Shown: positions 1 through 12,469, counted from the first letter of the stretch. The stretch is DNA of 64,000 nt from Tragulus kanchil (GCA_022376925.1 JAIOJX010000025.1:138033301-138097300), one strand, 5' to 3'. The notes: a model not told the origin generated them from the sequence alone. Numbers and translations: made by a program.

Positions 1-50
1 GCCAAAGAATAAAGATGGATGAAAATAAGTAAATAAATAAGCAAACAATG
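1..50 (+). mobile_element. 3' tail of tRNA-derived SINE, cut by window edge
   Basis: The first bases read gccaaagaataaagatgg and then an AT-rich tail. This matches the 3' end of the tRNA-derived SINE seen complete at 54847-55120. The 5' part lies outside the window. Confidence 0.7.
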
Positions 51-227
51 AAAAGAGGTTAAAATTAAAAAAAAAAGTTTATATGGCTATCCTTGTGTAT
101 TTTACATTTCTATTTTATTGTTTTTGAGACATTAAGTTGTTTTTATTTTGTTTGGGGATGGATCTTTTCATTGCTTTTTTGTTTTGTTTTAGTTCAGAGG
201 GTAGTAAGGAAATGGAATGGAGTATGA

Positions 228-400
228 TGCCATGCAGTGATTCTAAGCATGGGAACCTGGATATGGGTTCATAATCTGCCTCCAGATAAAGCTGCCTGGT
301 TTGGGGCAAGTTACTTAACCTCTCTGAGCCTCAGTTTCCTTATTTGAAAAGTGGAAAGTATAGTGGGCACTGCTGTTACTGTCATTGCCATTTTATATAT
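228..400 (-). mobile_element. MIR SINE fragment
   Basis: The stretch around 305-350 (caagttacttaacctctctg followed by agcctcagtttcc) is the reverse complement of the conserved MIR core. It is diverged, as expected for this old mammalian SINE. Confidence 0.7.
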
Positions 401-485
401 GCACAAATCAGCTTAGAGAGGGGGTGTAGTGTGACGTAATCCCCTAGCTAATGGATGGTAGAGCCAGATTTAAACCTTGGATAGA
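385..485 (+). mobile_element. MIR SINE fragment
   Basis: gcttagagagg followed by ggtagagccagatttaaacc matches the second half of the MIR consensus in forward orientation. Part of it recurs at 1555-1618 because of the first tandem duplication. Confidence 0.55.
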
Positions 486-2632
486 GGTAAGTAAGAATTA
501 TTCTGATTTTAGCATCACAGAAGGCTTCGTGAAAGAAAGCCTTTGTGTTCGTCTCTGAAAGTCACACACTCACTTAACAGGTGAAGTAGAAGCAGCATTC
601 CAGGTAGAAGAAACCATGAGCCAAAGTGAGGAGCAAAGCAGTGCACGTATAGCTGTTCAGTAAACACTCTGAGGACTATTAGGAACTTAGGATTTACAAG
701 GAGACATCCTAGGAGAATGCACTCCTTGAACTGGCAGATAGAGATGGGGTTCATTCACGGTACCCACGCTCACCAGGTTGTCATGAGACGTAAATAGGAT
801 AAGACACACATAAAGCACTTTATACTATGCTGACAGGAAGTAAGTGAATAAACGTAACCTATTAATATTATATAATATGTCAATGTATGTATCAAATTCT
901 CTTAATAGTTGTCTAAAATTTATTCTTTATGGGACTATTCATTTTTAAAAAAAACTTTTAACAAACTGAAGAATGGTTGATTTACAGTGTTGTGCTAATT
1001 TCTGCTGATATCTGTCTACATTTTAATTTTCACTTCAGATGCTAAATTCCTTTGATGGCATATGATTAGTCTGACTCATATTGGTATCCTCCATGTTATC
1101 AAGAAGTGTTTTGCATCATTAATTTTTGATAAATTAAACTTTCATCTGATGTAAAATTTCATTTAATCCTTAGTCTTATTTTCATACGTAGTTGTGCATA
1201 GCCACATCTGTGTTGGATGTAGGCCAGCTAAAAATGTAGCGAACGCTTACTGTGTCAAACACTGTTCCAAGCACTTTACATACAGTCACGCATTTAATCT
1301 CATTTAAACTTGTAAGGAAGGTATTATTATCACTACCCAGTTTACAGAGAAGGAACTTGAAGCACAGAGCAATGGTGTAACATACTCAGGGTCACTCGAG
1401 GAGCTGGGATTCTTGCTCCAGAATGTATATTCTTAAGTCTTGTTGTTCAGTCCCTAAGTTCTATCCTGCTCTTTGTGACCCCTTGGACTGCAGCACACCA
1501 GGCCCCTCCACTGTCTCCCAGATTTCTAATTTTGTCTATAAGTTTTTTTGTACTGGGTGTAGTGTGACGTAATCCCTAGCTAATGGATGGTAGAGCCAGA
1601 TTTAAACCTTGGATAGAGGTAAGTAAGAATTATTCTGATTTTAGCATCACAGAAGGCTTCGTGAAAGAAAGCCTTTGTGTTCGCTCTGAAAGTCACACAC
1701 TCACTTAACAGATGAAGTAGAAGCAGCATTCCAGGTAGAAGAAACCATGAGCCAAAGTGAGGAGCAAAGCAGTGCACGTATAGCTGTTCAGTAAACACTC
1801 TGAGGACTATTAGGAACTTAGGATTTACAAGGAGACATCCTAGGAGAATGCACTCCTTGAACTGGCAGATAGAGATGGGGTTCATTCACGGTACCCACGC
1901 TCACCAGGTTGTCATGAGACGTAAATAGGATAAGACAAAATAAAGCACTTTATACTATGCTGACAGGAAGTAAGTGAATAAACGTAACCTATTAATATTA
2001 TATAATATGTCAATGTATGTATCAAATTCTCTTAATAGTTGTCTAAAATTTATTCTTTATGGGACTATTCATTTTTAAAAAAAACTTTTAACAAACTGAA
2101 GAATGGTTGATTTACAGTGTTGTGCTAATTTCTGCTGATATCTGTCTACATTTTAATTTTCACTTCAGATGCTAAATTCCTTTGATGGCATATGATTAGT
2201 CTGACTCATATTGGTATCCTCCATGTTATCAAGAAGTGTTTTGCATCATTAATTTTTGATAAATTAAACTTTCATCTGATGTAAAATTTCATTTAATCCT
2301 TAGTCTTATTTTCATACGTAGTTGTGCATAGCCACATCTGTGTTGGATGTAGGCCAGCTAAAAATGTAGCGAACGCTTACTGTGTCAAACACTGTTCCAA
2401 GCACTTTACATACAGTCACGCATTTAATCTCATTTAAACTTGTAAGGAAGGTATTATTATCACTACCCAGTTTACAGAGAAGGAACTTGAAGCACAGAGC
2501 AATGGTGTAACATACTCAGGGTCACTCGAGGAGCTGGGATTCTTGCTCCAGAATGTATATTCTTAAGTCTTGTTGTTCAGTCCCTAAGTTCTATCCTGCT
2601 CTTTGTGACCCCTTGGACTGCAGCACACCAGG
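422..2632. repeat. Direct duplication D1, about 1.13 kb
   Basis: Copy 1 is about 422-1502 and copy 2 about 1555-2632. Differences include atcccctag/atccctag, gtctctgaaag/gctctgaaag and acacacataaagc/acaaaataaagc. Bases 1503-1554 between the copies look like an error-filled read of the BovB sequence that follows copy 2 (ctgtctcccaga is recognisable). No gene is affected. Confidence 0.9.
1236..1440 (+). mobile_element. MIR SINE
   Basis: cttactgtgtcaaacactgt, gcactttacatacag, cccagtttacagagaagg and gaagcacagag follow the MIR consensus in order on the + strand. The element recurs at about 2367-2570 and 3440-3644 through duplications D1 and D2. Confidence 0.85.
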
Positions 2633-3147
2633 CTTCCCTGTCCTTCACTGTCTCCCAGAGTTTGCTCAAATTTATGTCCACTGAGTTAGTGATGCTATTT
2701 TAACCATCTCATCCTCTGCTACCCTCTTCTCCTTTTGCCTTCAATCTTTCCCAGCATTAGGGTCTTTTCCTGAGAGCCTGCAGTGAGTAGGCTCTTAGCA
2801 TCAGGTGGCCGAAGTGTTGGAGCTTCAGCATTGGTCCTTCCAATAAATATTCAGAGTTATTTCCTTTAGGATTGATTGGTTTGATCTCCTTGCAATCCAA
2901 GGGGCTCTCAACAGTCTTCTCCAGCACCACAGTTCGAAAGCATCAGTTCTGTGGCACTCAACCCTCTTTATGGTCCAACTCTCACATCTATATGTAACTA
3001 CTGGAAAAACCCTAGCTTTGACTTTACAGACCTTTGTTGGCAAAGTGAAGTCTTTGCTTTTTAATACGCTGTCAAGGTTTGTCATAGTTTTTCTTCCAAG
3101 GAGCAAGAGTCTTAATTTCATGGCTGCAGTCACCATCCACAGTGATT
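2571..3147 (-). mobile_element. BovB (RTE) LINE 3' end
   Basis: On the minus strand, 3136 down to 2825 reads as the C-terminal part of the BovB reverse transcriptase polyprotein, with recognisable WARRSNQSILKEI-like sequence. The remaining 3' portion runs to about 2571. It is 5'-truncated. Copies: a near-complete one at 3645-4220, and a chimeric stub at 1441-1531. Confidence 0.88.
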
Positions 3148-3260
3148 AATTGTTATGCTATCCTAAATCCTAAGAATATGTCTTGACAATATTTCTGCAT
3201 ACTTGTTTATGTATTATTTCCATTTGTAGTTCAATCATTCTTATTTTCGCTATTTTGTAG

Positions 3261-3362
3261 GTGGTGTGGCACTCCATGCAGGATGAGTTTATTCGCCAGT
3301 ATAAGCATTTTGAAGGCTTGATAGCTCGCTGTTATCCTGGATCTGGTGTTACAATGGAATTC
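3261..3362 (+). other. EXOC1: Truncated duplicate of EXOC1 terminal exon
   Basis: This is identical to the first 102 bases (34 codons) of the EXOC1 last exon at 4335, with the same acceptor (ttttgtag) before it. After ...VTMEF the sequence switches to intron sequence, giving one isoleucine codon and a TGA. A real splice into this copy would yield EXOC1 lacking its last 16 residues. The abrupt switch to sequence found 1.07 kb upstream marks it as the broken end of duplication D2. I read it as an assembly artefact rather than an alternative exon. Confidence 0.85.
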
Positions 3363-4334
3363 ATCTGATGTAATCTTAATCCTTAGTCTTTTTTAACGAG
3401 TTGTGCATCACATCTGTGTTGGATGTAGGCCAGCTAAAATGTAGCAACGCTTACTGTGTCAAACACTGTTCCAAGCACTTTACATACAGTCACGCATTTA
3501 ATCTCATTTAAACTTGTAAGGAAGGTATTATTATCACTACCCAGTTTACAGAGAAGGAACTTGAAGCACAGAGCAATGGTGTAACATACTCAGGGTCACT
3601 CGAGGAGCTGGGATTCTTGCTCCAGAATGTATATTCTTAAGTCTTGTTGTTCAGTCCCTAAGTTCTATCCTGCTCTTTGTGACCCCTTGGACTGCAGCAC
3701 ACCAGGCTTCCCTGTCCTTCACTGTCTCCCAGAGTTTGCTCAAATTTATGTCCACTGAGTTAGTGATGCTATTTTAACCATCTCATCCTCTGCTACCCTC
3801 TTCTCCTTTTGCCTTCAATCTTTCCCAGCATTAGGGTCTTTTCCTGAGAGCCTGCAGTGAGTAGGCTCTTAGCATCAGGTGGCCGAAGTGTTGGAGCTTC
3901 AGCATTGGTCCTTCCAATAAATATTCAGAGTTATTTCCTTTAGGATTGATTGGTTTGATCTCCTTGCAATCCAAGGGGCTCTCAACAGTCTTCTCCAGCA
4001 CCACAGTTCGAAAGCATCAGTTCTGTGGCACTCAACCCTCTTTATGGTCCAACTCTCACATCTATATGTAACTACTGGAAAAACCCTAGCTTTGACTTTA
4101 CAGACCTTTGTTGGCAAAGTGAAGTCTTTGCTTTTTAATACGCTGTCAAGGTTTGTCATAGTTTTTCTTCCAAGGAGCAAGAGTCTTAATTTCATGGCTG
4201 CAGTCACCATCCACAGTGATTAATTGTTATGCTATCCTAAATCCTAAGAATATGTCTTGACAATATTTCTGCATACTTGTTTATGTATTATTTCCATTTG
4301 TAGTTCAATCATTCTTATTTTCGCTATTTTGTAG

Positions 4335-4487
4335 GTGGTGTGGCACTCCATGCAGGATGAGTTTATTCGCCAGTATAAGCATTTTGAAGGCTTGATAGCT
4401 CGCTGTTATCCTGGATCTGGTGTTACAATGGAATTCACTATTCAGGACATTCTGGACTATTGCTCCAGCATTGCACAGTCCCATTAA
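4335..4487 (+). CDS. EXOC1: EXOC1 (exocyst subunit Sec3), terminal coding exon
   Basis: The exon encodes the last 50 residues of exocyst complex component 1, from [10 protein letters not shown] to [10 protein letters not shown], then TAA at 4485-4487. I recognise this as the conserved EXOC1 C terminus. EXOC1 is a subunit of the octameric exocyst, which tethers secretory vesicles to the plasma membrane before SNARE-mediated fusion; these residues belong to the C-terminal helical part of the protein. The acceptor AG is at 4333-4334 after a T-rich tract, and the exon begins in frame with GTG. The rest of the gene lies upstream of the window. The neighbour downstream on the same strand is CEP135, the gene order expected in mammals. 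A truncated duplicate sits at 3261-3362. Confidence 0.95.
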
Positions 4488-5365
4488 ACCTTATAAAAGA
4501 AGAAAAGATAAATGAAAAAAAGCCCTCTGAGTATACCAAAAGCTATTCAAAAATATCAGGCAACCATTTTGAGAACTCAGAGTAGAAATTTGATGTATTA
4601 CTAAACGTCAGATAAATGGGTGATGTGTGCGTGCTCAGTCATGTCTGACTCTGTTGTGATCTCACGGACTCTAGCCCACCAGGCTCCTCTGTCCATGGAA
4701 TTCTCCAGGCAAGAGCACTGGAGTGAGTTGCCATTCTCTTCTCCAAAATGGTTAATACCATGCCACAAATATTCCAGAGCAAAACTACCAACCTATGTGG
4801 CAGTTTTATTTACCCAATAGGTTGTGTACTAACTTAAAGCATTTATCTCATCATAAATGCCTTTATCATTTTTCTGTGACTAAACAGAAAATTTTCCTTT
4901 ATTGCCTCACTTCTTATGTTTGAGAGTGGCTATCCTATGTGTAATTTCATGGAGCATTCTTCAGCTTTCATTGATTCAGTATTGTTTACAAATCATGTAA
5001 CTACTAAAATACTGTACAGAATTTTTCTTTCTCTATATCTAATGTGTATATGGACAGGGCTCTTGTGATGATCAGTTGTAAACTTGAATTTTGAGGATTA
5101 TGTGACTCTGTGTAGCAATGAATCCAAAGTAAATTTTCTAAAACGTTGAAATGTGATGATTTTATTTTTAGATCTATCATGTGCTGTCATTTGTGTAAAA
5201 GCATGTTCTTATAAAATCAAGATATAAAAATTATTAGAAGTCGTTTACCATAAAACATAGTAAGTGGTACTCAGGAATGAAAATCACGGCCATAAAGAGA
5301 CTCGTATACTGAATGCATAAGCAAAGATCCCATCGGCACAGTGATTTTGATGTTTGTTTGTTTGT
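4488..5365 (+). other. EXOC1: EXOC1 3' UTR and downstream flank
   Basis: AT-rich non-coding sequence follows the stop codon and contains a Bov-A2 remnant. I see no canonical AATAAA. Variants such as GATAAA (4507) and TATAAA (about 5223) occur, so the polyadenylation site cannot be placed. Most of it recurs about 1027 bases downstream through duplication D3. Confidence 0.55.
4625..4750 (-). mobile_element. Bov-A2 SINE, partial
   Basis: gtgctcagtcatgtctgact, then accaggctcctctgtccatg and tctccaggcaagagcactgg, is the reverse complement of the Bov-A2 3' half. The duplicate lies at 5652-5777. Confidence 0.85.
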
Positions 5366-5552
5366 TTTAATATTTATTGTATTTTTGGCTTCAGAATCTT
5401 CATTGTGGCATGTGGGCTTTTCTCTAGTCGTGGTGCTCAGGCTTAATGGCCTGCCTCATGGCATAATGAGATTCCAGTTCCTGGACTAGGGATCAACCCA
5501 TGTCTCCCACGTTTGCAGGCAATTCTTTACTACTGGACAAATCGAGAAGTCC
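5366..5552 (-). mobile_element. tRNA-derived SINE (Bov-tA/CHR type)
   Basis: A T-rich tail, then ttggcttcagaatcttc, and finally a diverged tRNA-like head ending in ctggacaaatcgagaagtcc, which is the reverse complement of the ggacttccctggtgg start. The duplicate is at 6393-6579. Confidence 0.75.
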
Positions 5553-6965
5553 TCTCAGTATACCAAAAGCTATTCAAAAATATCAGGCAACCATTTTGAG
5601 AACTCAGAGTAGAAATTTGATGTATTACTAAACGTCAGATAAATGGGTGATGTGTGCGTGCTCAGTCATGTCTGACTCTGTTGTGATCTCACGGACTCTA
5701 GCCCACCAGGCTCCTCTGTCCATGGAATTCTCCAGGCAAGAGCACTGGAGTGAGTTGCCATTCTCTTCTCCAAAATGGTTAATACCATGCCACAAATATT
5801 CCAGAGCAAAACTACCAACCTATGTGGCAGTTTTATTTACCCAATAGGTTGTGTACTAACTTAAAGCATTTATCTCATCATAAATGCCTTTATCATTTTT
5901 CTGTGACTAAACAGAAAATTTTCCTTTATTGCCTCACTTCTTATGTTTGAGAGTGGCTATCCTATGTGTAATTTCATGGAGCATTCTTCAGCTTTCATTG
6001 ATTCAGTATTGTTTACAAATCATGTAACTACTAAAATACTGTACAGAATTTTTCTTTCTCTATATCTAATGTGTATATGGACAGGGCTCTTGTGATGATC
6101 AGTTGTAAACTTGAATTTTGAGGATTATGTGACTCTGTGTAGCAATGAATCCAAAGTAAATTTTCTAAAACGTTGAAATGTGATGATTTTATTTTTAGAT
6201 CTATCATGTGCTGTCATTTGTGTAAAAGCATGTTCTTATAAAATCAAGATATAAAAATTATTAGAAGTCGTTTACCATAAAACATAGTAAGTGGTACTCA
6301 GGAATGAAAATCACGGCCATAAAGAGACTCGTATACTGAATGCATAAGCAAAGATCCCATCGGCACAGTGATTTTGATGTTTGTTTGTTTGTTTTAATAT
6401 TTATTGTATTTTTGGCTTCAGAATCTTCATTGTGGCATGTGGGCTTTTCTCTAGTCGTGGTGCTCAGGCTTAATGGCCTGCCTCATGGCATAATGAGATT
6501 CCAGTTCCTGGACTAGGGATCAACCCATGTCTCCCACGTTTGCAGGCAATTCTTTACTACTGGACAAATCGAGAAGTCCCTCAGTACAGTTTGAATAGCA
6601 AAGAATTGCAAATAATCCAACTTTCCATTAACAGTAGATGGACAAATTAAGGTATATTCATTATATGTCAATACAGTAGTGAAATTGTATAAAATTAGTG
6701 AATTTTATACGAACAGTAGTGCAGATAAAGGAAAATGTCAGGTAAAAAAATTTAAATTAAAAATAAAAATCAAATCACAAAATATAACCATATGATTCTA
6801 TTAATATAAATGTTCAAAATAAAACACTATTTAGAGTTATAAATGTGATAAAACAGAGGAAATGCTTATAAAATTCTGGAATTGTTAGGGAGCAGGAAGG
6901 GAAGATTGCAGTATCCAGCAGGAACAGGATTTTAGAGGCATATTGTCATGTTCTTAAACTGGTCA

Positions 6966-9333
6966 GTGGTTATGTGGATTTCATTGTACTGTGATACTTT
7001 ATACCTCATGCATACCTTATAAATTTTATTTTATCTTAGGTAAACATTTAGCTTAAAAACAAAATTAAACTCATTATGTATATATATATCTTTGCTGACA
7101 TAAGATAAAGCCTGAACATTTATAGATGATCCGGAGCCAAAAGAAAATCCAGTGACTTGCTCAAGGTCCAAGGCAAGTATTAACAGGACTGATGGTCCAC
7201 AAAACAGTAACCTCCATCTCAGGAATGATACAGATACAAATATACTTACCTCTAAGGACCAAACAAACACTGTTAAAAACTTCCATTAAGAGGCAGAGAT
7301 TAATTTTACTTGAGGCGGTAGGGCTCTTTTTTAAAGAAAAGGCAGATAACAAAATACTTCTTAGAAAAGTATCCAATAAAGTAAGCATCTTAAATAACAA
7401 AATCATCCAAATGGCAGAAATTTTGAGAAAGTAAGCTGTACATGATTCCTGTTAGGAATATACATTGAAGGACTTCCCTGGTGGTCCAGTGGCTATGACT
7501 CCATGCTCCCAATGCAAGGGGCCTGGGTTCGATCCCCCTCAGGGAACTAGATCCCATGTGCTGCAACTAAAAAGATCCCATGCCTGTGCAGCCAAATACA
7601 TAATAAAATAAAAATAGTTGTATTTTAGAAAAAAAGATATACATTGGATAATTAATATGTCTCAATTTATGTTTGTCTTAGTATCCATTCATGTTGAGGA
7701 ATTGAAAACAAAGTTTAATATACAGTTTTTCAAATGATAAATATGTTTTGAATGAAAAAGTTAAAAGGTAATGGATGACTCCCATCAGCTACGGTTTTCT
7801 AGATCTTAGAGATCTGTACTATTGTATGCTACAGATGAGCTAGGAAAAAAGAAACAGAACTTTTCAACAAAATGCTGGAAATGACCAGCTTAGAGAATAT
7901 AAATAAATGAAAAAGTGCTGAGAAGGTAAAAATGGCTATACCAGGAAGGTTAAATATGCAGTGGTATCTAAGAAGCAAAATTATTCTCATTAACTCTCTT
8001 TTCTGGAATCCTCTACATCTGGAAATCTCCAACTTTAATCTACATATGAAACAACCGGGAGTCATCAAAATGTAGTTTCTGATCCAGCAGGTTTTGTGTG
8101 GTCCGAGATTCTCATGTCTACCAAGATCCCAGGTAATACCAATTCTGCTGGTCTATAAAAATGGTTATGTGGATTTCATTGTACTGTGATACTTTAATTT
8201 TTTTTTTAAAAGTAAACATTTAGCTTAAAAACAAAATTAAACTCATTATGTATATATATATCTTTGCTGACATAAGATAAAGCCTGAACATTTATAGATG
8301 ATCCGGAGCCAAAAGAAAATCCAGTGACTTGCTCAAGGTCCAAGGCAAGTATTAACAGGACTGATGGTCCACAAAACAGTAACCTCCATCTCAGGAATGA
8401 TACAGATACAAATATACTTACCTCTAAGGACCAAACAAACACTGTTAAAAACTTCCATTAAGAGGCAGAGATTAATTTTACTTGAGGCGGTAGGGCTCTT
8501 TTTTAAAGAAAAGGCAGATAACAAAATACTTCTTAGAAAAGTATCCAATAAAGTAAGCATCTTAAATAACAAAATCATCCAAATGGCAGAAATTTTGAGA
8601 AAGTAAGCTGTACATGATTCCTGTTAGGAATATACATTGAAGGACTTCCCTGGTGGTCCAGTGGCTATGACTCCATGCTCCCAATGCAAGGGGCCTGGGT
8701 TCGATCCCTCTCAGGGAACTAGATCCCATGTGCTGCAACTAAAAAGATCCCATGCCTGTGCAGCCAAATACATAATAAAATAAAAAATAGTTGTATTTTA
8801 GAAAAAAAAAGATATACATTGGATAATTAATATGTCTCAATTTATGTTTGTCTTAGTATCCATTCATGTTGAGGAATTGAAAACAAAGTTTAATATACAG
8901 TTTTTCAAATGATAAATATGTTTTGAATGAAAAAAGTTAAAAGGTAATGGATGACTCCCATCAGCTACGGTTTTCTAGATCTTAGAGATCTGTACTATTG
9001 TATGCTACAGATGAGCTAGGAAAAAAGAAACAGAACTTTTCAACAAAATGCTGGAAATGACCAGCTTAGAGAATATAAATAAATGAAAAAGTGCTGAGAA
9101 GGTAAAAATGGCTATACCAGGAAGGTTAAATATGCAGTGGTATCTAAGAAGCAAAATTATTCTCATTAACTCTCTTTTCTGGAATCCTCTACATCTGGAA
9201 ATCTCCAACTTTAATCTACATATGAAACAACCGGGAGTCATCAAAATGTAGTTTCTGATCCAGCAGGTTTTGTGTGGTCCGAGATTCTGCATGTCTACCA
9301 AGATCCCAGGTAATACCAATTCTGCTGGTCTAT
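6966..9333. repeat. Direct duplication D4, about 1.17 kb
   Basis: Copy 1 is about 6966-8158 and copy 2 about 8162-9333. The first 60 bases of copy 2 differ: 23 bases around the cataccttataaattt region are replaced by a T-run. The rest differs by single-base indels in A/T runs. It contains one SINE per copy. Confidence 0.9.
7468..7636 (+). mobile_element. tRNA-derived SINE (Bov-tA/CHR type) with target-site duplication
   Basis: The head gacttccctggtggtccagt and B-box-like gggttcgatccc show descent from tRNA-Glu. The end is A-rich. It is flanked by the 10-bp direct repeat atatacattg at 7458-7467 and 7637-7646. The duplicate begins at 8640. Confidence 0.85.
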
Positions 9334-9535
9334 AACCCACAGTTGAAGTTGCAAAGCTTTATAGTGATGTAGGGTACATTATTCACACCTCTGAATAAAT
9401 TAGGATAATTTGAAGATTGTGTCTTCTTTTGTCCTTTGGAAGGCAGCCCGCATGTGTGCTTGTGGTTTTAAAAGAGTTCTCAATTTTTAATATTTGGCAG
9501 CAGCGTGGTATCATATATGAGCACATATATGCATA

Positions 9536-9655
9536 TATGTGCTCAGTTGTGTCCAACTCTGCGGCCTCACAGTCTGTCACTCACCAGGCTCCTCTGTCCA
9601 TGGGATTTTCCAAGCAGGAATACTGGAGTAGGTTGCCATTTCCTTCTTCAGCCAA
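9536..9655 (-). mobile_element. Bov-A2 SINE, partial
   Basis: gtgctcagttgtgtccaact, then accaggctcctctgtccatg and caggaatactggagtaggtt, matches the Bov-A2 3' half in reverse. Confidence 0.85.
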
Positions 9656-10322
9656 AATATAGTGCTCAATTTCTGAGTGACTGTAGTACTAAGTGCATTT
9701 AAAAGTAATTCATATTTTGAAAAGAGGAAGATAAAAAAGACAAGAGACAGTGGGAAATAAACAGATGGAAAGAAGAATATATGAAAAAAGGGAAACCAAG
9801 TGCTAAGAGATAATGGAGAAATACAGCAAGCAAGGCACAGAAACATCAGTCTATGAGCACATCACCTGCCCAGAAATCTTGAGAAAGCAACTCTCTGAGA
9901 TAGCATCTCAATCAACTTCACTTGCAAAGATGGTGAGTCTTTCTAGATATTCCAGCCTAGGTGGCTAGAAGGTAGTGGGAAGGCGATTAAGACATGAAGG
10001 AAAGTGCTCTACTTTGAATTGTATACTTATCTGTGTCTAACTTTAAACAGCCTTTCCACATTTCCTTTCATTTCAATTATATTGCCCTGTTGTTCTCTCA
10101 TAAGAGCCTGCTCTTTTCCTTCATGGCACTTACCATAACATGAAATATGTTTGTCTCTGCACTTCTCTAGTATCTCCCCTATTTAACCTGCAGTCTTTAA
10201 GACTAAAATCAAGGCTGTTCTGTTTACCCGTATCTATCGAGCACATGTAAGTACTTAATAAACACTGAGTTTTAAAAGTAAACATGTATTTCTTTACAAT
10301 TCTCAGTGTTTAGAGCACAGTC

Positions 10323-10750
10323 GTCGTCTTCTTTTTTTCTTTTTCTTTTTGCTTTTACAGAGTTTTGTTTATAGATATGTATAATCCCAGATTAATCGTA
10401 TGTATATCCCATCCCCCCCATCCCGCCCCTCCAGGCCATCACATAGCCCCCGTGTAAGATCCCGTAACCAACAGCACATTGACAATAGTTAATCTCTTTT
10501 ACATATGCTAGTATAGGGCTCCATGTTACTCTTTCCATATCTCTCACCCACTCTTCCCTCTCCCCAGTGCCCGTAAGTCTGTTCTCTATGACTGTTTTTC
10601 CATCGATGCTCTGCATGTGTATTTATCAGTATGATCTTACTAGATTCCATATATATGTGTTAGTATACTGTACTTGTCCTTCTCTTTTTGAATTACTTCA
10701 CTTTGTATAATAGGTTCTAGATTCATCCATGTCATTAGGACTGAATCTTC
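10323..10750 (-). mobile_element. 5'-truncated L1 3' end with 13-bp target-site duplication
   Basis: The sequence parallels the 3' UTR of the full-length L1 at 36061-36430 (acagagttttgtttatagat, then tgtatatcccat and tccatatatatgtgttagta). The direct repeat ttagagcacagtc flanks it at 10310-10322 and 10751-10763, so both insertion ends are defined. It contains no coding capacity. Confidence 0.88.
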
Positions 10751-11332
10751 TTAGAGCACAGTCATTCTTGAAGGTAAATTGCATTCAGGCAATTTTCATT
10801 GCACAGGCACAGTCCTTATAGCTTTGCAGATGATTTAAATGTATGTGCAAAAAGAGCTGAGAGTTCTTTGGAAGAAATTTTATATTGTTTTGTTAGAATT
10901 TAACATATCCTGCATTGGTGTAGTTTAAAAGAGCCCTTTATCATGGGTTGTTTTTCTGGACCAACAGCTCTTACCCCCCAATCTTTGCCAAGCTGTAACA
11001 GCCAGCATTGATTCTCTGCAACTCCTTTGAGGTCAAGTTGACCAGTCAATATTGTAGCACTTAGGGAAAGAGAACTTTCTAAAAGGATTTCTAAGTAGTG
11101 GAATAATACAACATTTAATCCAAAACACCATATGCTTTCCTAAGAATGTGTAGGCCCTAAGTTTAATCTGAAAAAAAAAATCTTTGGTTTATGTTAAAAT
11201 TTATTCATTATAATTTTACTTAGATTTTTTTAAAAGCCAAGTTTATTTAACTACAGCTTTAAATGTACTACATCTAACTTGTACTCATAAAAACTCATTT
11301 CCATATTTATTTATTCAGGAGGAGTGATCTGC

Positions 11333-11463
11333 TGTCATGGAGAAGGAAATGGCAACCCACTCCAGTACTCTTCCCTGGAAAATTCCATGGACAGAGGAGC
11401 CTGGCGGGCTGTACAGTCCATGGGGTCACGAGTCAGACATGACTGAACAACTAGACACAGACA
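11333..11463 (+). mobile_element. Bov-A2 SINE, partial
   Basis: ggagaaggaaatggcaaccc through attccatggacagaggagcc to gtccatggggtcacgagtca is the Bov-A2 3' half in forward orientation. Confidence 0.87.
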
Positions 11464-12183
11464 TTCTGCTGTAAGATTTCTCAAACCATAAAATTCACCA
11501 CAGTGAACTGTTTTCTAAGCAGAAGAGAGTGAAGGAACAGTTAATAGAGTGTAACAGATGCCTATTTTAATTTTTATTGATGGAGCCTGAAATTATGTGC
11601 TTCTTCCTAGAGCATGATTCTAAGAACTGTGATTTCTCTGTGTATTTTCAGAGTCCCTTGTCTTAATAATTTCCTGCTCCTTAGCCTTGTCATTGGACAA
11701 CAGATTGTTTTTCTGCCTAAAAAATTATAGTATTGCTATTCATCAGAGGATATACAGTTCTTCAAAATAATATGTAAATGAATTCTTTCTCTTCCTACAT
11801 CATAGTAGGATTATTCTGGATCCTGATAAAACTTTCATTCATGGTGCCCATGCTCTACAAAGATTAGGCAGATGACTACTTGCTGGACCAATCAGACTTT
11901 GTCTTTGCCATAAATCTGAATCTTGTGCGGAGTGGCACTGGATGGAATGAAGGCACTTAAATCATTTCAGTGGTTACACCAAAAGAAAACACCCATAAAT
12001 GTCTTCTATAAAGTTGTCCTGTTTATGTTCATCCCAAGGTCAAGTGGTTGTGTTTTCCTTTGATTCTGTGAATCATCTAATATTCTTCCCATATTGCAGT
12101 CAGGGGATCGTAGAGAGCCCTTCAGTTACCTGAAGTTGGTTTCTGTAACTTGCAACCAAAGATGCCTGATTAATGCCTTAAGG

Positions 12184-12232
12184 GCTACAGTCCATGGGGT
12201 CGCAAAGAGTCAGACACAACTGAGCAACAGAG
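12184..12232 (+). mobile_element. Bov-A2/BovB tail fragment
   Basis: ctacagtccatggggtcgca followed by aagagtcagacacaactgag is the shared terminal segment of Bov-A2 and BovB. The duplicate is at about 13301-13349. Confidence 0.75.
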
Positions 12233-12469
12233 CACAAAACATGTATATATACAGAATCAAATGAATTGTATGACAATTAATGGTACATGCCAAATGAATG
12301 CTACAGACAGTAAGTGTTATAATAAGTCAAGAGGAGTTGGATGTATCTCTGGTCTGATAAAGTCAAGGAAGCCTTTATAAAAGAATTGGGACATACATCA
12401 CTCAGTTAACTGCCACCCACCCCATTGAGCAGCGCCCATGAAAATCAATAAAAGTCAAGCACTGAGCTA

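Larger units (their letters stand above)
1..4334 (+). other. EXOC1: EXOC1 last intron (partial) with repeats
   Basis: This sequence lies upstream of the EXOC1 terminal exon and ends in a polypyrimidine-rich stretch and AG at 4333-4334. I see no other EXOC1 exon in it. It holds MIR and BovB remnants and two overlapping 1.1-kb duplications. About 490-1235 and its copy look like unique intronic sequence with nothing recognisable. Confidence 0.75.
2274..4436. repeat. Direct duplication D2, about 1.07 kb, contains EXOC1 exon
   Basis: Copy 1 runs about 2274-3362 and copy 2 about 3363-4436. Copy 1 breaks off inside the EXOC1 coding exon at gaattc and jumps back to intron sequence. The first 50 bases of copy 2 have lost several short blocks compared with 2274-2340. 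The remainder is almost identical. Confidence 0.92.
4524..6579. repeat. Direct duplication D3, 1027 bp
   Basis: Copy 1 is about 4524-5552 and copy 2 about 5553-6579, virtually identical. The unit covers part of the EXOC1 3' flank, a Bov-A2 remnant and a tRNA-derived SINE. The join lies at the end of the SINE (gagaagtcc), with a few bases shared by both ends. Confidence 0.92.

Noticed and set aside
7468..7636. tRNA gene (B-box-like ggttcgatcc in many elements)
   Set aside because: The tRNA-like heads are diverged, cannot fold into a complete cloverleaf and are joined to SINE bodies and A-tails.
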